This document shows, one piece after another, positions 25,234-37,151 of a stretch of 64,000 nt of DNA (within the stretch, counting starts at the first letter, position 1; every line of letters begins with the position of its first letter). The notes beneath the pieces were generated by a model. The model was not told the DNA's origin, did no database searches, and saw nothing but the letters and a program-made list of their open reading frames with translations. A program made the translations under genes and the position numbers. The stretch spans positions 1 through 64,000 of the forward strand of contig JAZKJV010010746.1 of NCBI GenBank assembly GCA_037367405.1. Reading direction: 5' to 3'. The stretch is from Ottelia alismoides. Its lineage: Eukaryota; Streptophyta; Magnoliopsida; Alismatales; Hydrocharitaceae.

Positions 25234-26640
25234 AAAGAAGTAATGTCAGAAGCACAAGTGTGCAAAGATAGGATTTGACTCCTACCTAAAGCAAGCAATT
25301 AAATCACAAAACCCTGAGTTCACACTCAACATGGTGAAGGACCTAAAGCCGGGTCCAATTAATCTGGTTGATTTTAAGTGTGATTTCAAGCAAAGTAGCA
25401 AGGATTACGTGGTGGCCTATAGGGAAGTTGACTTAATGCCAGATGCGTCTTCCCTATTTGACCTGTCACCTAAGATACCAACACCATTCCTCTCTTAGCT
25501 CCTATCACTGGCTTACTCGGTTAATACCGATAAAGTTCAGGGACCTGCCCCTATCTACCTACCATAGTAGGCAGAGGCTAACAAGGCTTATAACTTCACC
25601 CCGGAGGGTTACTAGCAACTTGTCGCAGTGCACCGCTGCTTCACCCCTATCTGCTTGCCGAAGCAAGCAGAGGCTACTTGGTGCTGGTCAGTTGAACTTC
25701 GAATACTTCGGCCTGTGATATTTACTAAGAGCAGGGTACGTTGATATGGAAGGCGGGGATTTGGGCTCTATCTTAGGGTGTTCACACACACTCTGTGCCC
25801 TCACTCAGCCTGAAATCAAGGTCGGGGTTACTCTCCTGCAAAACGAATTTCCAATTTTATGTTGTTTTTTTGGTCAATTTGTTTAGCAGTCCCGATTTTA
25901 AGTTAGATGACCACTTGATTATTCCAACACACAAGGCACGCTTATCGTCCAGTCCCAATTTCCTTTAACCCTAAGTTGTAAAACCAAGGGGGAGATTCGA
26001 GAAGAGCTGATGCATAATAAACGATGATGTATGCCAAGTTCAGAATACTTATAGTGATCCTCGCGTTCTACGTGCGGGATGCAAAATAAAATTGAAATTT
26101 TTAGACTAAATTAATGCAATCGATGAAAAACCGCTATTAGATAGGCAGTTCTATTAGCGACTGAAGAACAAATTTAAATTTGGTTAAAGTCCTGCGGTCT
26201 AGGTGCATCTTTTAGTGGTAAAGTGTGGTCCTAGATATTATGAGCACAAACAGACCTAAGAATCTCTAAGAGCCGTGAGTGCAGGTTCTATCCTACCTCA
26301 AGCAACCACACAACATAGAGAGTCGTTTTATTACTCAGTTACAGGCACGAGAACCAAAATGAGAATCGCTTTAAATGCAGACTTTTTTTACAGGTTCTCT
26401 CAAAGCCAATTGGTTCAATTCGATGTGAGTTCTTCGGTTTGCCTGACGAATCGCCTTCGATGCCTCGTGTTCCTCGCACAAAACGTGAGACAATGGTCAG
26501 AAAGAATGACATAGACTAAAATAAATAATAATAATAATAAATGCTGAAATTAAAATAGAGAAATATTCACAAGAGAAACCGGGAATCTGACTACCCGGGG
26601 ATGAAAAACCTAAAATTTCTCAAAATTAACCTAAGCTGTG
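25234..26640 (-). other. G1 5' leader between PBS and gag
   Basis: 1.4 kb without a coding frame. It contains two related perfect or near-perfect stem-loops at 25554-25575 and 25650-25671, an (AAT)n run near 26525, and otherwise unremarkable sequence. The ORFs at 25443-25718 and 26275-26514 on the opposite strand are incidental. Confidence 0.7.
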
Positions 26641-26660
26641 CCTCCCCGGTAACGGTGCCA
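26641..26660 (-). other. G1 primer binding site
   Basis: On the minus strand it reads TGGCACCGTTACCGGGGAGG. This is the Athila/Tat PBS with two transitions compared with the site at 1830-1849. It is two bases from the LTR. Confidence 0.85.
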
Positions 26661-26662
26661 TT

Positions 26663-29600
26663 TGACAAACCCAAAATTCACCCGCTTAAAATGATTAAAA
26701 TAAATGTTTGTTCTTTGCAGTAGGGTAAAATTTGGATTTATCAAAAACTGCAAATTTAATTTATCGATTAAAGCGAGCGGTTATTTTTTTTACTTGGATA
26801 AGCCAAGGTCGAACTCAGGGAGGCAACTTTGTCCTTAGATTATTTTACAGTCGATCCAAATGCTAGGTTTTCAGAAAAGCATATTTTTGTTATTTTTTAA
26901 ATGTAACAAATGAATGCAATATAATTTTGGGCTAATTTGGGTGTTAATATATAAATTTCGATCAATTCACTTCCAAAAATACTTAAACATACTCGAAAGA
27001 TGAATAATGATGAAATTAAGCTACTGCATTTTTTTGGAATTTGTTGACTCAATATGAATTAATTACGAATTAAATAAGAACGCAAGGTGATTTTTACAAA
27101 TTTAATTTTAGTGAATACCAAACGTCAATATTTTCAGAAATCAATTTATCCTAGATAGGTCTATGTGAGAAATATCTTGAGCAATTTTAAATCCTATAAA
27201 TATTAAGAGAGGAATTAATTAAAAATTAATTACACAAATCACCAATTAATTTATTAATACCTCGTTATGCATGCAAATAATGTGATTTTTAGGCACAAAG
27301 TAGAACTACTCAAACTATACCTACTATGAATTTTTGGTAATTTTCAGAGCAATGATTAATTTTATAATCAATTAATAAGGAACAATGGGCAAAATATGTG
27401 TTTTCCACCAAACTAATTATATTAAATAAAACACTACTCATAAAATTATAATCAACATTCGTAGTGATAAAGTATGAGTTTCTCTACAGTGCACAATTTT
27501 TAGAATCAGAAAATGATGCTAAATGAATGCTCAAATTAACATGCAAACTCAGGGTTCTAAATACGAATACATAAATGAAATTGCTAAAAATAAAATATGC
27601 TGACAATGACTTTTATGTAATTACCAAGACTTGGAAGGATATAAATGCAATTTATCTAGCGGAACTTGGAGCAAGGGGTGTTGAGTAATATTGGAGAAGA
27701 TCTAGGGATGTCCTCATAATTTACCCCAAATGTTATGTGCCTCTAACGTGCATTGGAATGCTTGGGCTTTCTTGGATTTTGACTAAACTGGAGGGGGGTG
27801 TCCTGCCAAATTTCTCCAAGGGGTGTGGAACTCCTGAAATGTTGAGGGGCACAGGTGCAAATTCCCCCGCCCTCACGTAGTGCTCACGTGACGGGGGAGG
27901 GGATTTGGTTGGGGCGGTCGGCGTTGCAGGGTTGACTCAACTCGTGGAAGGGCATGCACGGTCTGCGGAGGAGCTGGGTGGTGCTGTTGTGGACCAAGCG
28001 GGTCGGAGGGTGGCATAGGGATGGAGAGGAACGAATGGGCGAGGGGGAGAGGGCACAGGTGGCGGGCGGTCGCGGGCTGGAGTGGGTGGAGCGCTGGCGT
28101 GCAGGCGCCTACTAGAGGAGGCATGTGACGGCGCGACCCTTGCTAGTGGCAGAGGGGTGGCGCGTGGCTGCTAGATGTGGACGACCACACGCAATGGTGT
28201 GTGTGGGAGGGCGCACGAGCTGAGCACCGTGGGGCGTGCGGCGGGTTGCTCAGGGATGGTGATTGCGCTCAGAGGAGAACCCACATGCGGTGAAGACGAG
28301 CGTATCGACCTGTGAGGACGAAGGGGGCGTGCAGAGGATGCTCGCAGGCTATGAGCTGGAGTCGGTGTGGTTGGAAGGGAGCTAGTAGAGGTGGAGAAGA
28401 TGATGGGAGGATAGAGGAAGGAAGGAGACTAAGGAAAACATGGAAGTTTCCCCTGTGAACAGGAGATCTGAATTAATTTGTTCTTCTGCCGTAAATTTAT
28501 CTTTGATCGATTCAAAAATGGTTTCCAAAAATAAATAAAAATCACAGTTAGATCCGAAATATAGGATTTATCTGTTGAAATGTAATTTGTTTGGTGATTT
28601 GTGGAACAAATGATGGTGAATCAAGGAGAGAGAAGTGTGGGGAGAAGGAAGAAGAAAGGAAAGAATGAAGGAAGAAGAATAAGTTACCTGAGGTGATATA
28701 TGTAGGTGCTTGGGAAGAAGGTGGTTGCTCGGGAGAGCACCTTCTATCGTCACTCAACGCCACAGTTGAGGCGGAGTTCGGCGAGCTCGAATAGCTCGCA
28801 ACAAGGTAGTCAGACGGTCACCTTGGATCTCGCCTGGGCACGGGAAGATCGTCGCTCAGATGGATTGCGCTCGCTATCATCGATGACGCTCTCTCTAGAG
28901 CTCACTCAAGGCCCAGTAATGGCGGATGACAGGAACGATAGAGGCGTAGGGGGTTTTATGGTGAGTTGGCGAGAAGTACACAGAGGGGTGGGAAAAATGG
29001 TGGGTGGAGAGGCGGAGGACGTGGGGTATTCCGTTGTGGGTGGTTACGGAGAGCGAGGGAGGTGCAACCATGCATCGCAAGGCATGGGGCTGCGGTTGCA
29101 AGCGATGGAGGAAAGTAGTGTGGGGTATGACCGCGGGATGCGGGAGGAAGGTGAGGTGGACACGCATGGGTTACGTGAGGGGGGATAGAGAAAATAAGGT
29201 GAGAGGAGAGCGGTCACGTGGTAGCTTATTTTTAATTATTTAAAATAAATAAAAAGATAATAATAATAATAATTAAATTAATTAGATAATTAAAATAAAT
29301 TAACTAAAATAATTAAATTAAAATAAAATAAGTAAAAATAATAAAAATGGGTGACACATGGCGGCTTTAGGAGCTGCGACGTGTCGCTCCCAGAAAAATC
29401 CAAATTTAAATTGAAAGAAAAACCTAAAAAAAATATCAAAATATGTTAAATCAAAAAAATGGTCGACATAAAAGTTGATCGTCTCAAAGAGATCTACAAC
29501 TTCTGGAAATGACCGAAAATCAAACAAAGTCATCTGTACAAAAAGTATTCTGGGAGTACCTTATAGATATAAACTACCAAATTTTTATATTTTGCAATTT

Positions 29601-30248
29601 TTTTGTCATTTTTAATTAAGAGAAAAATCAAAATAAAGTTAGAAAAAAATATGAAAGAAATATTTACAACTTAATCTATTTTTTTGTATTTTTAATTATT
29701 AAGAAAATAAAAAGATAAAATGGAGGGTATTATGGTCAATATGTACAATATACAATTGGGGCCCAAAACTGAAGTTTCACATACGATCTCCGATTTTCAT
29801 GAATTAGTCTTGCTTTGAAGGTCTTTGAATGTATATTATTTTAAAAGTGAGTATATCTAAATCAGACACTATATGAGAGAGATATGCACATTTTAAGGTT
29901 CATAATTTTAAAATTGGATTTGGATTTTATTATACAATTTTACAAGTTAGTATTTTTTGATAATTTTCCTTTATTAGAGTTAGTAATATATACACTATGG
30001 AGTTGGTTTTATTGTATTTTGAGTTAGTATAAAATAGATACAAATAGGTGAATTATAGCTAATATACATGTGAATATTTACAAGTGATTTCTGGCTCCTT
30101 ATTTAATGCAAATATGAATGCTAAAATGCAGATATTATTTACACATGCATGGATGTTAATTATGCAATATAAGTGATGAGATGCAACTAATTACTCGGGA
30201 ACACATCTGTATTTTCAACTTTTAGTGTGATGAATCACAGATTCATCA
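26663..30248 (-). repeat. G1 5' LTR (3.59 kb)
   Basis: It pairs with 13288-16781. It begins tgacaaaccc beside the PBS and ends with the palindrome tgatgaatc...gattcatca at 30228-30248. A GC-rich island spans about 27840-29220. The 160-codon plus-strand ORF at 28706-29188 is antisense to the element and partly shared with the other LTR. Confidence 0.9.
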
Positions 30249-30489
30249 ATATAGGATACCTACTTTATGACCATGAGATTCTTAAAAGATTTAATCTATA
30301 AGGATATGATTCTTAGAGGATGGCTTTCTTATGAATCAAGATAAGAATGAAGTAAAGGGACTCATTAAATCCTAAGAGGATAATGTAGATCCTAAACTCA
30401 GAAACTAAACAAATAATTAAAGATGAAACACTCATACCTCTTAAAACCAATTTGAGGGTGGTAAGACCACCTAGAGGGTATGGATTCCA
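30249..30489 (+). pseudogene. Copia element H, integrase-RT linker fragment
   Basis: It continues the reading broken at 13287. ggatacctactttatgacc matches the complement of C2 near 35080 (ggataccaactttatgacc), and gaagtaaaggg and the gggtggt...ggattcca blocks follow in the same order. It stops where C2 inserted. Frameshifts and stops are present. The first five bases are the G1 target duplication. Confidence 0.8.
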
Positions 30490-33028
30490 CAAAGGTTATG
30501 GAAAGAACCTGAATTGCGTCATGGAAGCGTGAAGATCACATCATATGTGATCGTGAGCGACTGGTCGCACTAGTTGCTCGGTGCATCAGAATTTACTTTT
30601 TTTAAATGACGAAACCGCATGATCCGAGAATACTACTCGGATCGTTTCATCCAAACTACAAATGAGATGTAGGAATACCTCTTGAATTGTGGTTGCAATC
30701 GTTTCTCTAAAGTAAGAGACCTCCTGTCTCAAGTCCGATCCAATGGAGGAGATGCTTGCGAGCTTGTTGATGAAACGCCTGCTCCTTGCAATCCAAGTTG
30801 ATGATCCAAGTGACGAATCTCCTGATCTCATCACATGAGATCCAACATCTTCTTCACAAGAAAGATGCATTGAAGGAGACAGAGATCCATGAATGGTCAA
30901 AGCTGCAACCCAACGACGTGGTGACGACGACGTTCCTCTCTAGGGTTAGAGTGGACGACCACTCTTAAGGAGAGAGAGGGCACGTGTATGATGAGAGAGA
31001 GATGCTATTCAATTGTTGTGTGTAAAATGAAGAGCTACCATTGTCTCTTCTTTTATAATATTTTGGGATTCCATTGATCTCAATCCATGGACAACACAAA
31101 TCCAATGGTTGATATTGATCCATGTTTCTTTCAATGGTTATGATTTTGTTGTAAAATTGCAATAATATTTAATTTAATTTAATTTAATTTAATATATATT
31201 GAATAATAATCAATATAAATTAATTTCTATTAAATCAATCAACCTTGGAGAAATAGGAAGGAGGCAATCCTCCTTCCATAAGGTGGGTGGACGGTCACTA
31301 ATCCAATTAGGACTTGGTGACAGTCCACCCTCCATTTTTAGGAAGGTGGCTTCCTTTTCCTATCACATGAGATTCATTATTCCATGATTTTCTCCATAAT
31401 TTTACAACAACATTTGTTGAAATTATTTCAAAAAATATTTCCAATTTATTTTTTGAAATATCAATCGTGCTATTGGAAATGTGTGTATCACTTTCACAAC
31501 CCAAAATAAAATATAAATTACATTTTTTCAATTAAATGTCCAATGTGAATCCAATTCACATCAATATTTGAATTACAAATTTTATTTACAAATCTCTCTC
31601 TAATATATTATAAATCACATTTATAATATATGCGATTAATATGGATAGTGCTATCCATATTATTCATATCCATAATAATCAAATTTAATTATATTGGATC
31701 ACCATTCTCATACATCTAAATAATATGAATCAAATTCAAATTATTCATGATAATTAAATCACATTTAATTATATATTTCTCAATGCGGATACACATTTAT
31801 AAATGGAATTATTCTTGAACTCTTTCAAGAGTAATGTGCTTTATCTACAGATACCAGGAAATAAGGACAAGGCGATTGTACGCTCCACGTATAGTGACTT
31901 GGATATTGAGATCACATCTCGAATCCAGATCTCGGGAACTTCTCATAGATGCTTGATTAAATCACGGCCGTAGATCTAATCTTCTCATTGCATCTGAATC
32001 GCATTCAGATTACTGTCCAACATTTGGACCAATATTAGATTACCTCTCTACTAAGAGGAGTCACTAAAATCTAGACCTTTTTCATCACTCCCTCGGAATG
32101 GAAGTGTCATGGTTATACAATCGTTTATGATCACATCACCCTCAGGTATTCCTAATACTTGTACATCCTGCATACTGGAAGACCTAAAATAAACCTGAAG
32201 ATAAATATCAATTTTACACTATCATCTCTAGGATTTGAATCATTAAGTTTCTCATTCGGTCATTGGGAGTTGGTATCGATCATATGCTTTCCAAAAGCAT
32301 ATATCATACCTACAAATTCTTGTCATGCTTTTAAAGCAAGATGGCCATGCATGGATCGATCCCAATACCTCAAGAGTGAGCTCATGTTTTCCGATTCAAA
32401 AGTGAACATGTATGATCCCTTTGAGAGATCGTCTTACCCATATGCCATATGCACACTAGCTCACTGATGTATAGACCTTGATTAGGACATCAACCTATCA
32501 GTCTGCTAAATATACATACTTAGAGATATCGCAATATATTTGTCTCTGATCAGAGTATGCATGACTATATCATAATAGCATACAACATAGGACTTGTTTA
32601 TCTCGATCCCATTAAGTCAACTCTTTGACCTAACTAATCTGACACCTCAGAATATCTATTCCAGTATAGAGGATCTACATCAAGAGGTCGATTATATATC
32701 AACTAATAGAGAAAGGATTGTCATCTCCTACTCAGGTTGGAGATTACCTCTTAATAATCATTTGACGATGCTTGATGAGTTCTCAATGTAACTCTTTAGA
32801 TATTCATCCAAGCACCAGCCTCTATGATTTAACAATTAAATCAACAATTGCATGATCATTAAGATGGCCATGTTACATAACCCTAATTCTACTAAGGGAC
32901 CCTGTAATGCATTCATTTATTTAATCTTAGACAAGGAGTGATATGAACCAATAACTTTTGTTTATATATCGAACATTACAATAATATTTATTGTAGGAAT
33001 GCTTCGCCTCAGGCTCACATGGCTAACA
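30490..33028 (-). repeat. C2 3' LTR (2.54 kb)
   Basis: It begins caaaggttatgg and ends ggctcacatggctaaca, which is TGTTAGCC on the element strand. It matches 40529-43047 along its length. A TATA box (TATAAAAG on the minus strand) is preserved at 31051-31057. Confidence 0.9.
31051..31057 (-). promoter_or_regulatory. TATA box of the C2 3' LTR
   Basis: The minus strand reads ATTATAAAAGAAGAG. The same TATAAAAG occurs at the matching position in the LTR of E (62898). The mate LTR of C2 has lost it near 41090. Confidence 0.55.
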
Positions 33029-33043
33029 ATCTCCCACTAGCCC
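33029..33043 (-). other. C2 polypurine tract
   Basis: The minus strand reads GGGCTAGTGGGAGAT directly before TGTTAGCC. This is the usual copia PPT just upstream of the 3' LTR. Confidence 0.85.
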
Positions 33044-34068
33044 TCAAAACCACTCAGATACAATCCTTAAAACCATACTCATAACATGCTAGTTGAAAAC
33101 CTTCTGTGTCGAAGGTTTGGTAAGCGGATAGTAATGTTGTCGGCAGAGGCCACCTTGGTTATGACGATGTCACCATGCTTTTGTATCTCCTGAATGATGT
33201 GATACTTCCTTTCCACATGCTTTCTCTTGATGCCATCTGGGTTCCTTCGCCTGAGCTATGGCTCTTGTGTTATCTCAGAGCATGGAAGGCTGTATCGATA
33301 TCGATATCATTTCAATATTGTATCTATACGATATTTTGACGATATATCAACGATATATCGCCGAAATATCGCCCATATTGACGAGCCTTTGTGAAGAAAA
33401 TTCCTAGAAATCGGGATATATCGCCATATCGGTGCCCATATCGGTCCCATGTCGATATCGATATATCGGCGATATATCGCGGATATATCGCGATATTTCC
33501 TTCCATGTCTCAGAGTAGCAGAATGGGAGTATCATAGGAAAGTAAGCCAAGCTCCAGAATGAACTTGCACAACCGCACCGCCTCCTTTGCAGCATCTGAG
33601 CGGTAATATATTGGGCTTATGTTGTTGAATTGGATGTAGTTTCCTACTTCGTGCTTCTCCAGCTCATAACACCATCGTTCAACTGGAATACAAACCCTGA
33701 TGTCGACTTTCGATCATCAATATCATACTAGAAGTCAGAATCTGTGTATCATAAGACTCGAAGATCACCATCTCCATAGACCAAGATATAATCTTGCGTC
33801 CATCTTAGATACTTGAAGATGTCCTTCACTGCATTCCAGTTCTACTCTCCGTAGCAGGATTGGTAATGGCTTACCACTCCCACTGCATGGCAGATATCTG
33901 GCATTGTGCACATCATGGCGTACATTAAGCTTCCTATATGTGATACATAGGGGCATCCAACCATGGCTTTCTTATCCTCAACACTTTGAGGAGTCATCCC
34001 TTTAGAGTGGTGGATACCATGTCCTAAGGGAAGGAATCCTTTCTTGGAGTTCTCCATATGGAAATGCT
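33044..34068 (-). pseudogene. C2 RNase H region (broken)
   Basis: The piece 33842-34198 carries GYIKKILKHFHME, PYVSHIGSLMYAMMCTMPDICHAV and YQSCYGE, the region that joins reverse transcriptase to RNase H in copia polyproteins. Downstream parts to 33044 are in several frames and interrupted by a 227 bp MITE. RNase H removes the RNA template. No intact domain remains. Confidence 0.75.
33281..33507. mobile_element. hAT-type MITE of CGATATATCG units (227 bp)
   Basis: The ends are CATGGAAGG on the left and the complement ccttccatg on the right. A perfect 8 bp duplication TCTCAGAG flanks it at 33273-33280 and 33508-33515, the length typical of hAT elements. The body is made of variants of cgatatatcg, many self-complementary. 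It lies inside the C2 RNase H region. Confidence 0.85.
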
Positions 34069-34950
34069 TCAAGATCTTCTTAATGTACCCATGTTGTGAC
34101 AATCCGAAGATCTCTTTTCTCGGTTTCTGAATAGCTTCAGACCCAAGATGTAAGAGGTTTCTCCAAGATCTTTCATCTCGAAGGTATGGGACAACCAAAT
34201 CTTAACACTGGTCATCATCTGTGTATCATTCCCAATGGCAAGGATGTCATCTACGTAAAGCACGATGAACACAATGGCATCCCACTAAGGTTCTTTTACA
34301 CACACGATTCATCAGGATTCTGCACAAAATCATAACTTTTTATGGTTTCGTCAAATATGATGGTCCAGCTATGAGAAGCTTGTTGGAGCCCATAGATGGA
34401 ATTCTTCAGCTTGCATACTTTGCCTTCCTCTGCTGCTCCATATAGATATTCTCCTCGAGCTATCCACTAAGGAAAACTGTCTTGACGTCCATCTACCATA
34501 TGTCATAGTCAAGATATGCATCTATAGCTAGCCATTCCCTGATGGACTTAAGCATAGCCACAGGAAGAATGTATCATCGTATTCGATACCTTCTCTCTAT
34601 GTGTAGCCCTTGGACACAAGTTGTGCTTTTAAAGTCTCTACTTTCCCATCATGTCTCCTCTTTCTCTTGAAGATCCATTTACACCCAATGGGTTTTACCC
34701 CTCTTGGTGGATCCTCTAGGGTCCATACACCATTTTTATGCATGGAGTCTATTTCAGACTTCATTGCTAGCATCCATCTATCCATGTCATGATCTGTGAG
34801 TGCTTCATCAAATGAAGATAGGTTATTATCAGTTTTACCTGACACATGGAATCCGTACCTTTCAAGTGGTGCAACCACCCTCGAACTCTTTCGAAGAAGT
34901 ACATGTTTTACATCTTCATTTACTTCTTCAGTTTCTGGTTCAGGAAACTC
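34069..34950 (-). pseudogene. C2 reverse transcriptase (broken)
   Basis: The open stretch 34597-35187 enters the domain with MKSEIDSMHKNGVWTL and PIGCKWIFKRKRRHDGKVET, the start of the copia reverse transcriptase. The piece 34069-34272 has MFIVLYVDDILAIGND with the catalytic YVDD intact, followed by FEMKDLGETSYILGL. Between them (34272-34597) the frame is broken by several stops. Confidence 0.85.
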
Positions 34951-35890
34951 AATATCCTCATGGTATTCAATGAGCTCCTTTACTTCATTTTTGTATTTAC
35001 TCTTAAGGAAATCATCCTCCAAAAAATTTACATCTATAGAGATGAAGACCTTCTGAGTCTCAGGGTCATAAAGTTGGTATCCAATATCATCCTTAACATA
35101 TCCAATGAAGTAGCACTTACGAGTGCAAGATTCTATCTTACTTGCGTCCGCGTTCTTTGCATGAACCAAGCAACCCCAAATCCCCAAGTATCTAACATTG
35201 GGTTTGGTGCCATACTAAATCTCATGAGGAGTTTTAGGTACGGATTTGGTAGAAATCTTATTCAGGATATATATTCCAGTCTCTACTGCATATCCCCAGA
35301 AACTAAGTGGTAAATGTGCTTTACCCATCATTAAATGAACCATGTCTATAATGATCCTGTTGCGTCTTTCAGCAACATCACTATGTTGGGGAGTTCCAGG
35401 AGAAGTGAGATTGGAGGCAATTCCTCTCTCTTTAAGCTTGAATTCATCTAAGAGGTACTCCCCACCTCGGTCAGATCGAATTTGTTTAATCTCCCTATCG
35501 GTTTGGTTCTCAACCAAAGCCGTGAACTCTTTGAACTTTTCAAAGGTTTCAGATTTATGGTGTAATAGGAAGATAAACCTGTATCACAAATGGTCATCAA
35601 TAAACGTCAAATAATGTCCGTATCCATTTCAGGTTGTGGTACTGAAGGGTTCACATACATCAGTATGTATTAGGTCAAGAATACCTTCGCATCTTATAAC
35701 GTTGTTATGGAAAGGCATCCTAGTCATTTTACTCGAACATAATGTTCGCAGGTAGGCAAAGTTTGAACCTATAGAAAATCTAAGGGTCCATCCTCAATCA
35801 AACTATTTATGCTATCAACATATAAATGACCAAGCCTTTGATGCCAAATCATATTAGAATGATTTCCATCCTCCCTGGTTCTTTTAGGAT
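34951..35890 (-). pseudogene. C2 integrase (broken)
   Basis: Reading right to left: FIDDH (first catalytic Asp, near 35600) is followed by QIRSDRGGEYL (second Asp), TPQHSDVAERRNR (Glu region) and then LSFWGYAVETGIYILNKI, open from 35517 to 35215. The following CYFIGYVKDDIGYQLYDPE block lies in 34597-35187. Stops occur near 35200 and 35580. The integrase inserts the cDNA. Confidence 0.85.
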
Positions 35891-35894
35891 TTTA

Positions 35895-36300
35895 TCAATG
35901 GTAAAAATTCATGACATTGTCATCAATGCACAATTCATATAGTCCACTAGAAGTCAGAATACCATATGCAAGATATTTGTCATAACGACTTATGATAAGT
36001 TTATTACAAAACAGAAATGAATATCCATTTCTAACTAACTTAAATACATATATAAGGTTTCTTCTGACATGTGGAACATAAAGACATTCTTTAAGTACTA
36101 AGAAGACTAGATAATGATAGTCTACAGGTCCCGACGATGACTGCTGCAATGGTTGTATCAGATTTCATCTGGATGTCTATATCCCCTTCATCGAGATTCC
36201 TAGTAAAATAGATGCAACAAATTTCATACATAAACAGAAGCACCAGAATTGATGACCCAACTACCTTCTCATCCTATGAGAAAATTGGTTTCAATGATGA
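35895..36300 (-). pseudogene. C2 protease and pre-integrase region
   Basis: The pre-integrase zinc region is represented by ECLYVPHVRRNLIYVFKLV in 35895-36149. Just upstream, near 36237-36258, the protease site reads VINSGAS where active copia proteases have D-S-G-A-S: the catalytic Asp codon GAT has become AAT (Asn). Stops follow within a few codons. The protease would mature Gag-Pol. Confidence 0.7.
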
Positions 36301-37151
36301 GAGTAGAATTCATACATGTTGGGCTTTACCTTTATCAGCAGATTTAATGTACTCTGGGCAGTTACGCTTCCAGTTCCTCGACTTTTTGCAGTAATGACAC
36401 ACATCGGTCTTCTTTGATGCCACAAAAGTGGAATCATTAGAAGATGAGACAACTCCTTGAATCTTCTTTTTTCTCTTCTGGGTTGAGCCCTTTCGAGATC
36501 CTTGCTTCCGATCGTACTTCCCTTTGACCTGTGCGACCATTGCACTGCCAGAGGGATTATCTTTCTTCACTACGTCTTCTGCAGACTTTAATGAAGCCAT
36601 CAACTCAGCATCAGACAAGTTCATCTTGTTCATGTAGAATGATACCACAAAGTTATTGAAAGACTTGTAAAGAGACAACAGAATGAAGTCGGACTGCATA
36701 TATGCATCCATATCAGCCTCAAGAGTTTCCAATTCCGAGAGGTACCCAACCATTTTGAGTACATTTTCTCTAATTGAAGTCCCTTCCTGCATTTGCAACA
36801 AATAAACTCTTTCATAACATTATAACATTGAGTGCGGTTGACATCACTGAACATCTCATTGAAATTCAACATTATATCCTGGAAGTTGTCCATCTCCACA
36901 TGTTGCTTCTGAAGCACATTGGAGAGAGATCTCGTAATATAACACCTGGGCAATGTGTGATCTTCATCATATTTCTCATTGTATTTAATTTCTTTCGATG
37001 TCTTAGTATTTTCATGCTTGTCCTAGGACAACACATAGGATATACAATCTGTATAAAGGACAAGATTCAAATTACGGATCTAATCCAAGTAATTTGGTCC
37101 GGTCAATTGATTGACCTCCAGAAGCCTGGTGAGTAGGTTCATGGACTTCAT
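36301..37151 (-). pseudogene. C2 gag (broken)
   Basis: The start is at about 37151 (MKSMNLLTRL), with LTGPNYLD typical of copia gag N-termini. Two in-frame stops follow within 70 codons. MEMDNFQD-like and LKSAEDVVKK segments lie in 36310-36953. The zinc knuckle reads CHYCKKSRNWKRNC near 36370; the usual CX2CX4HX4C histidine is replaced by Asn, so RNA binding is probably impaired. Frame changes lie near 36780-36800. Confidence 0.8.

Larger units (their letters stand above)
13288..30248 (-). mobile_element. G1: complete Athila/Tat-type Ty3/gypsy retrotransposon (17.0 kb)
   Basis: Two LTRs in the same orientation (13288-16781 and 26663-30248) bound an internal region with PBS, gag, protease, reverse transcriptase, RNase H, integrase and PPT in gypsy order, read on the minus strand. 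The flanks are gtata (13283-13287) and atata (30249-30253), a 5 bp target duplication with one mismatch. The host sequence on both sides is one copia reading. By hand, 8 of 95 positions differ between the LTRs at 15060 and 28538, mostly C/T or G/A, so the insertion is not recent. All genes carry breaks, so it is not autonomous now. Confidence 0.9.

Noticed and set aside
33281..33507. Satellite or CRISPR-like array
   Set aside because: The repeats are short, irregular palindromes bounded by TIRs and an 8 bp duplication, so it is a MITE.
34796..35614. Plus-strand ORFs of 86-155 codons
   Set aside because: They are antisense shadows of C2 integrase and reverse transcriptase.
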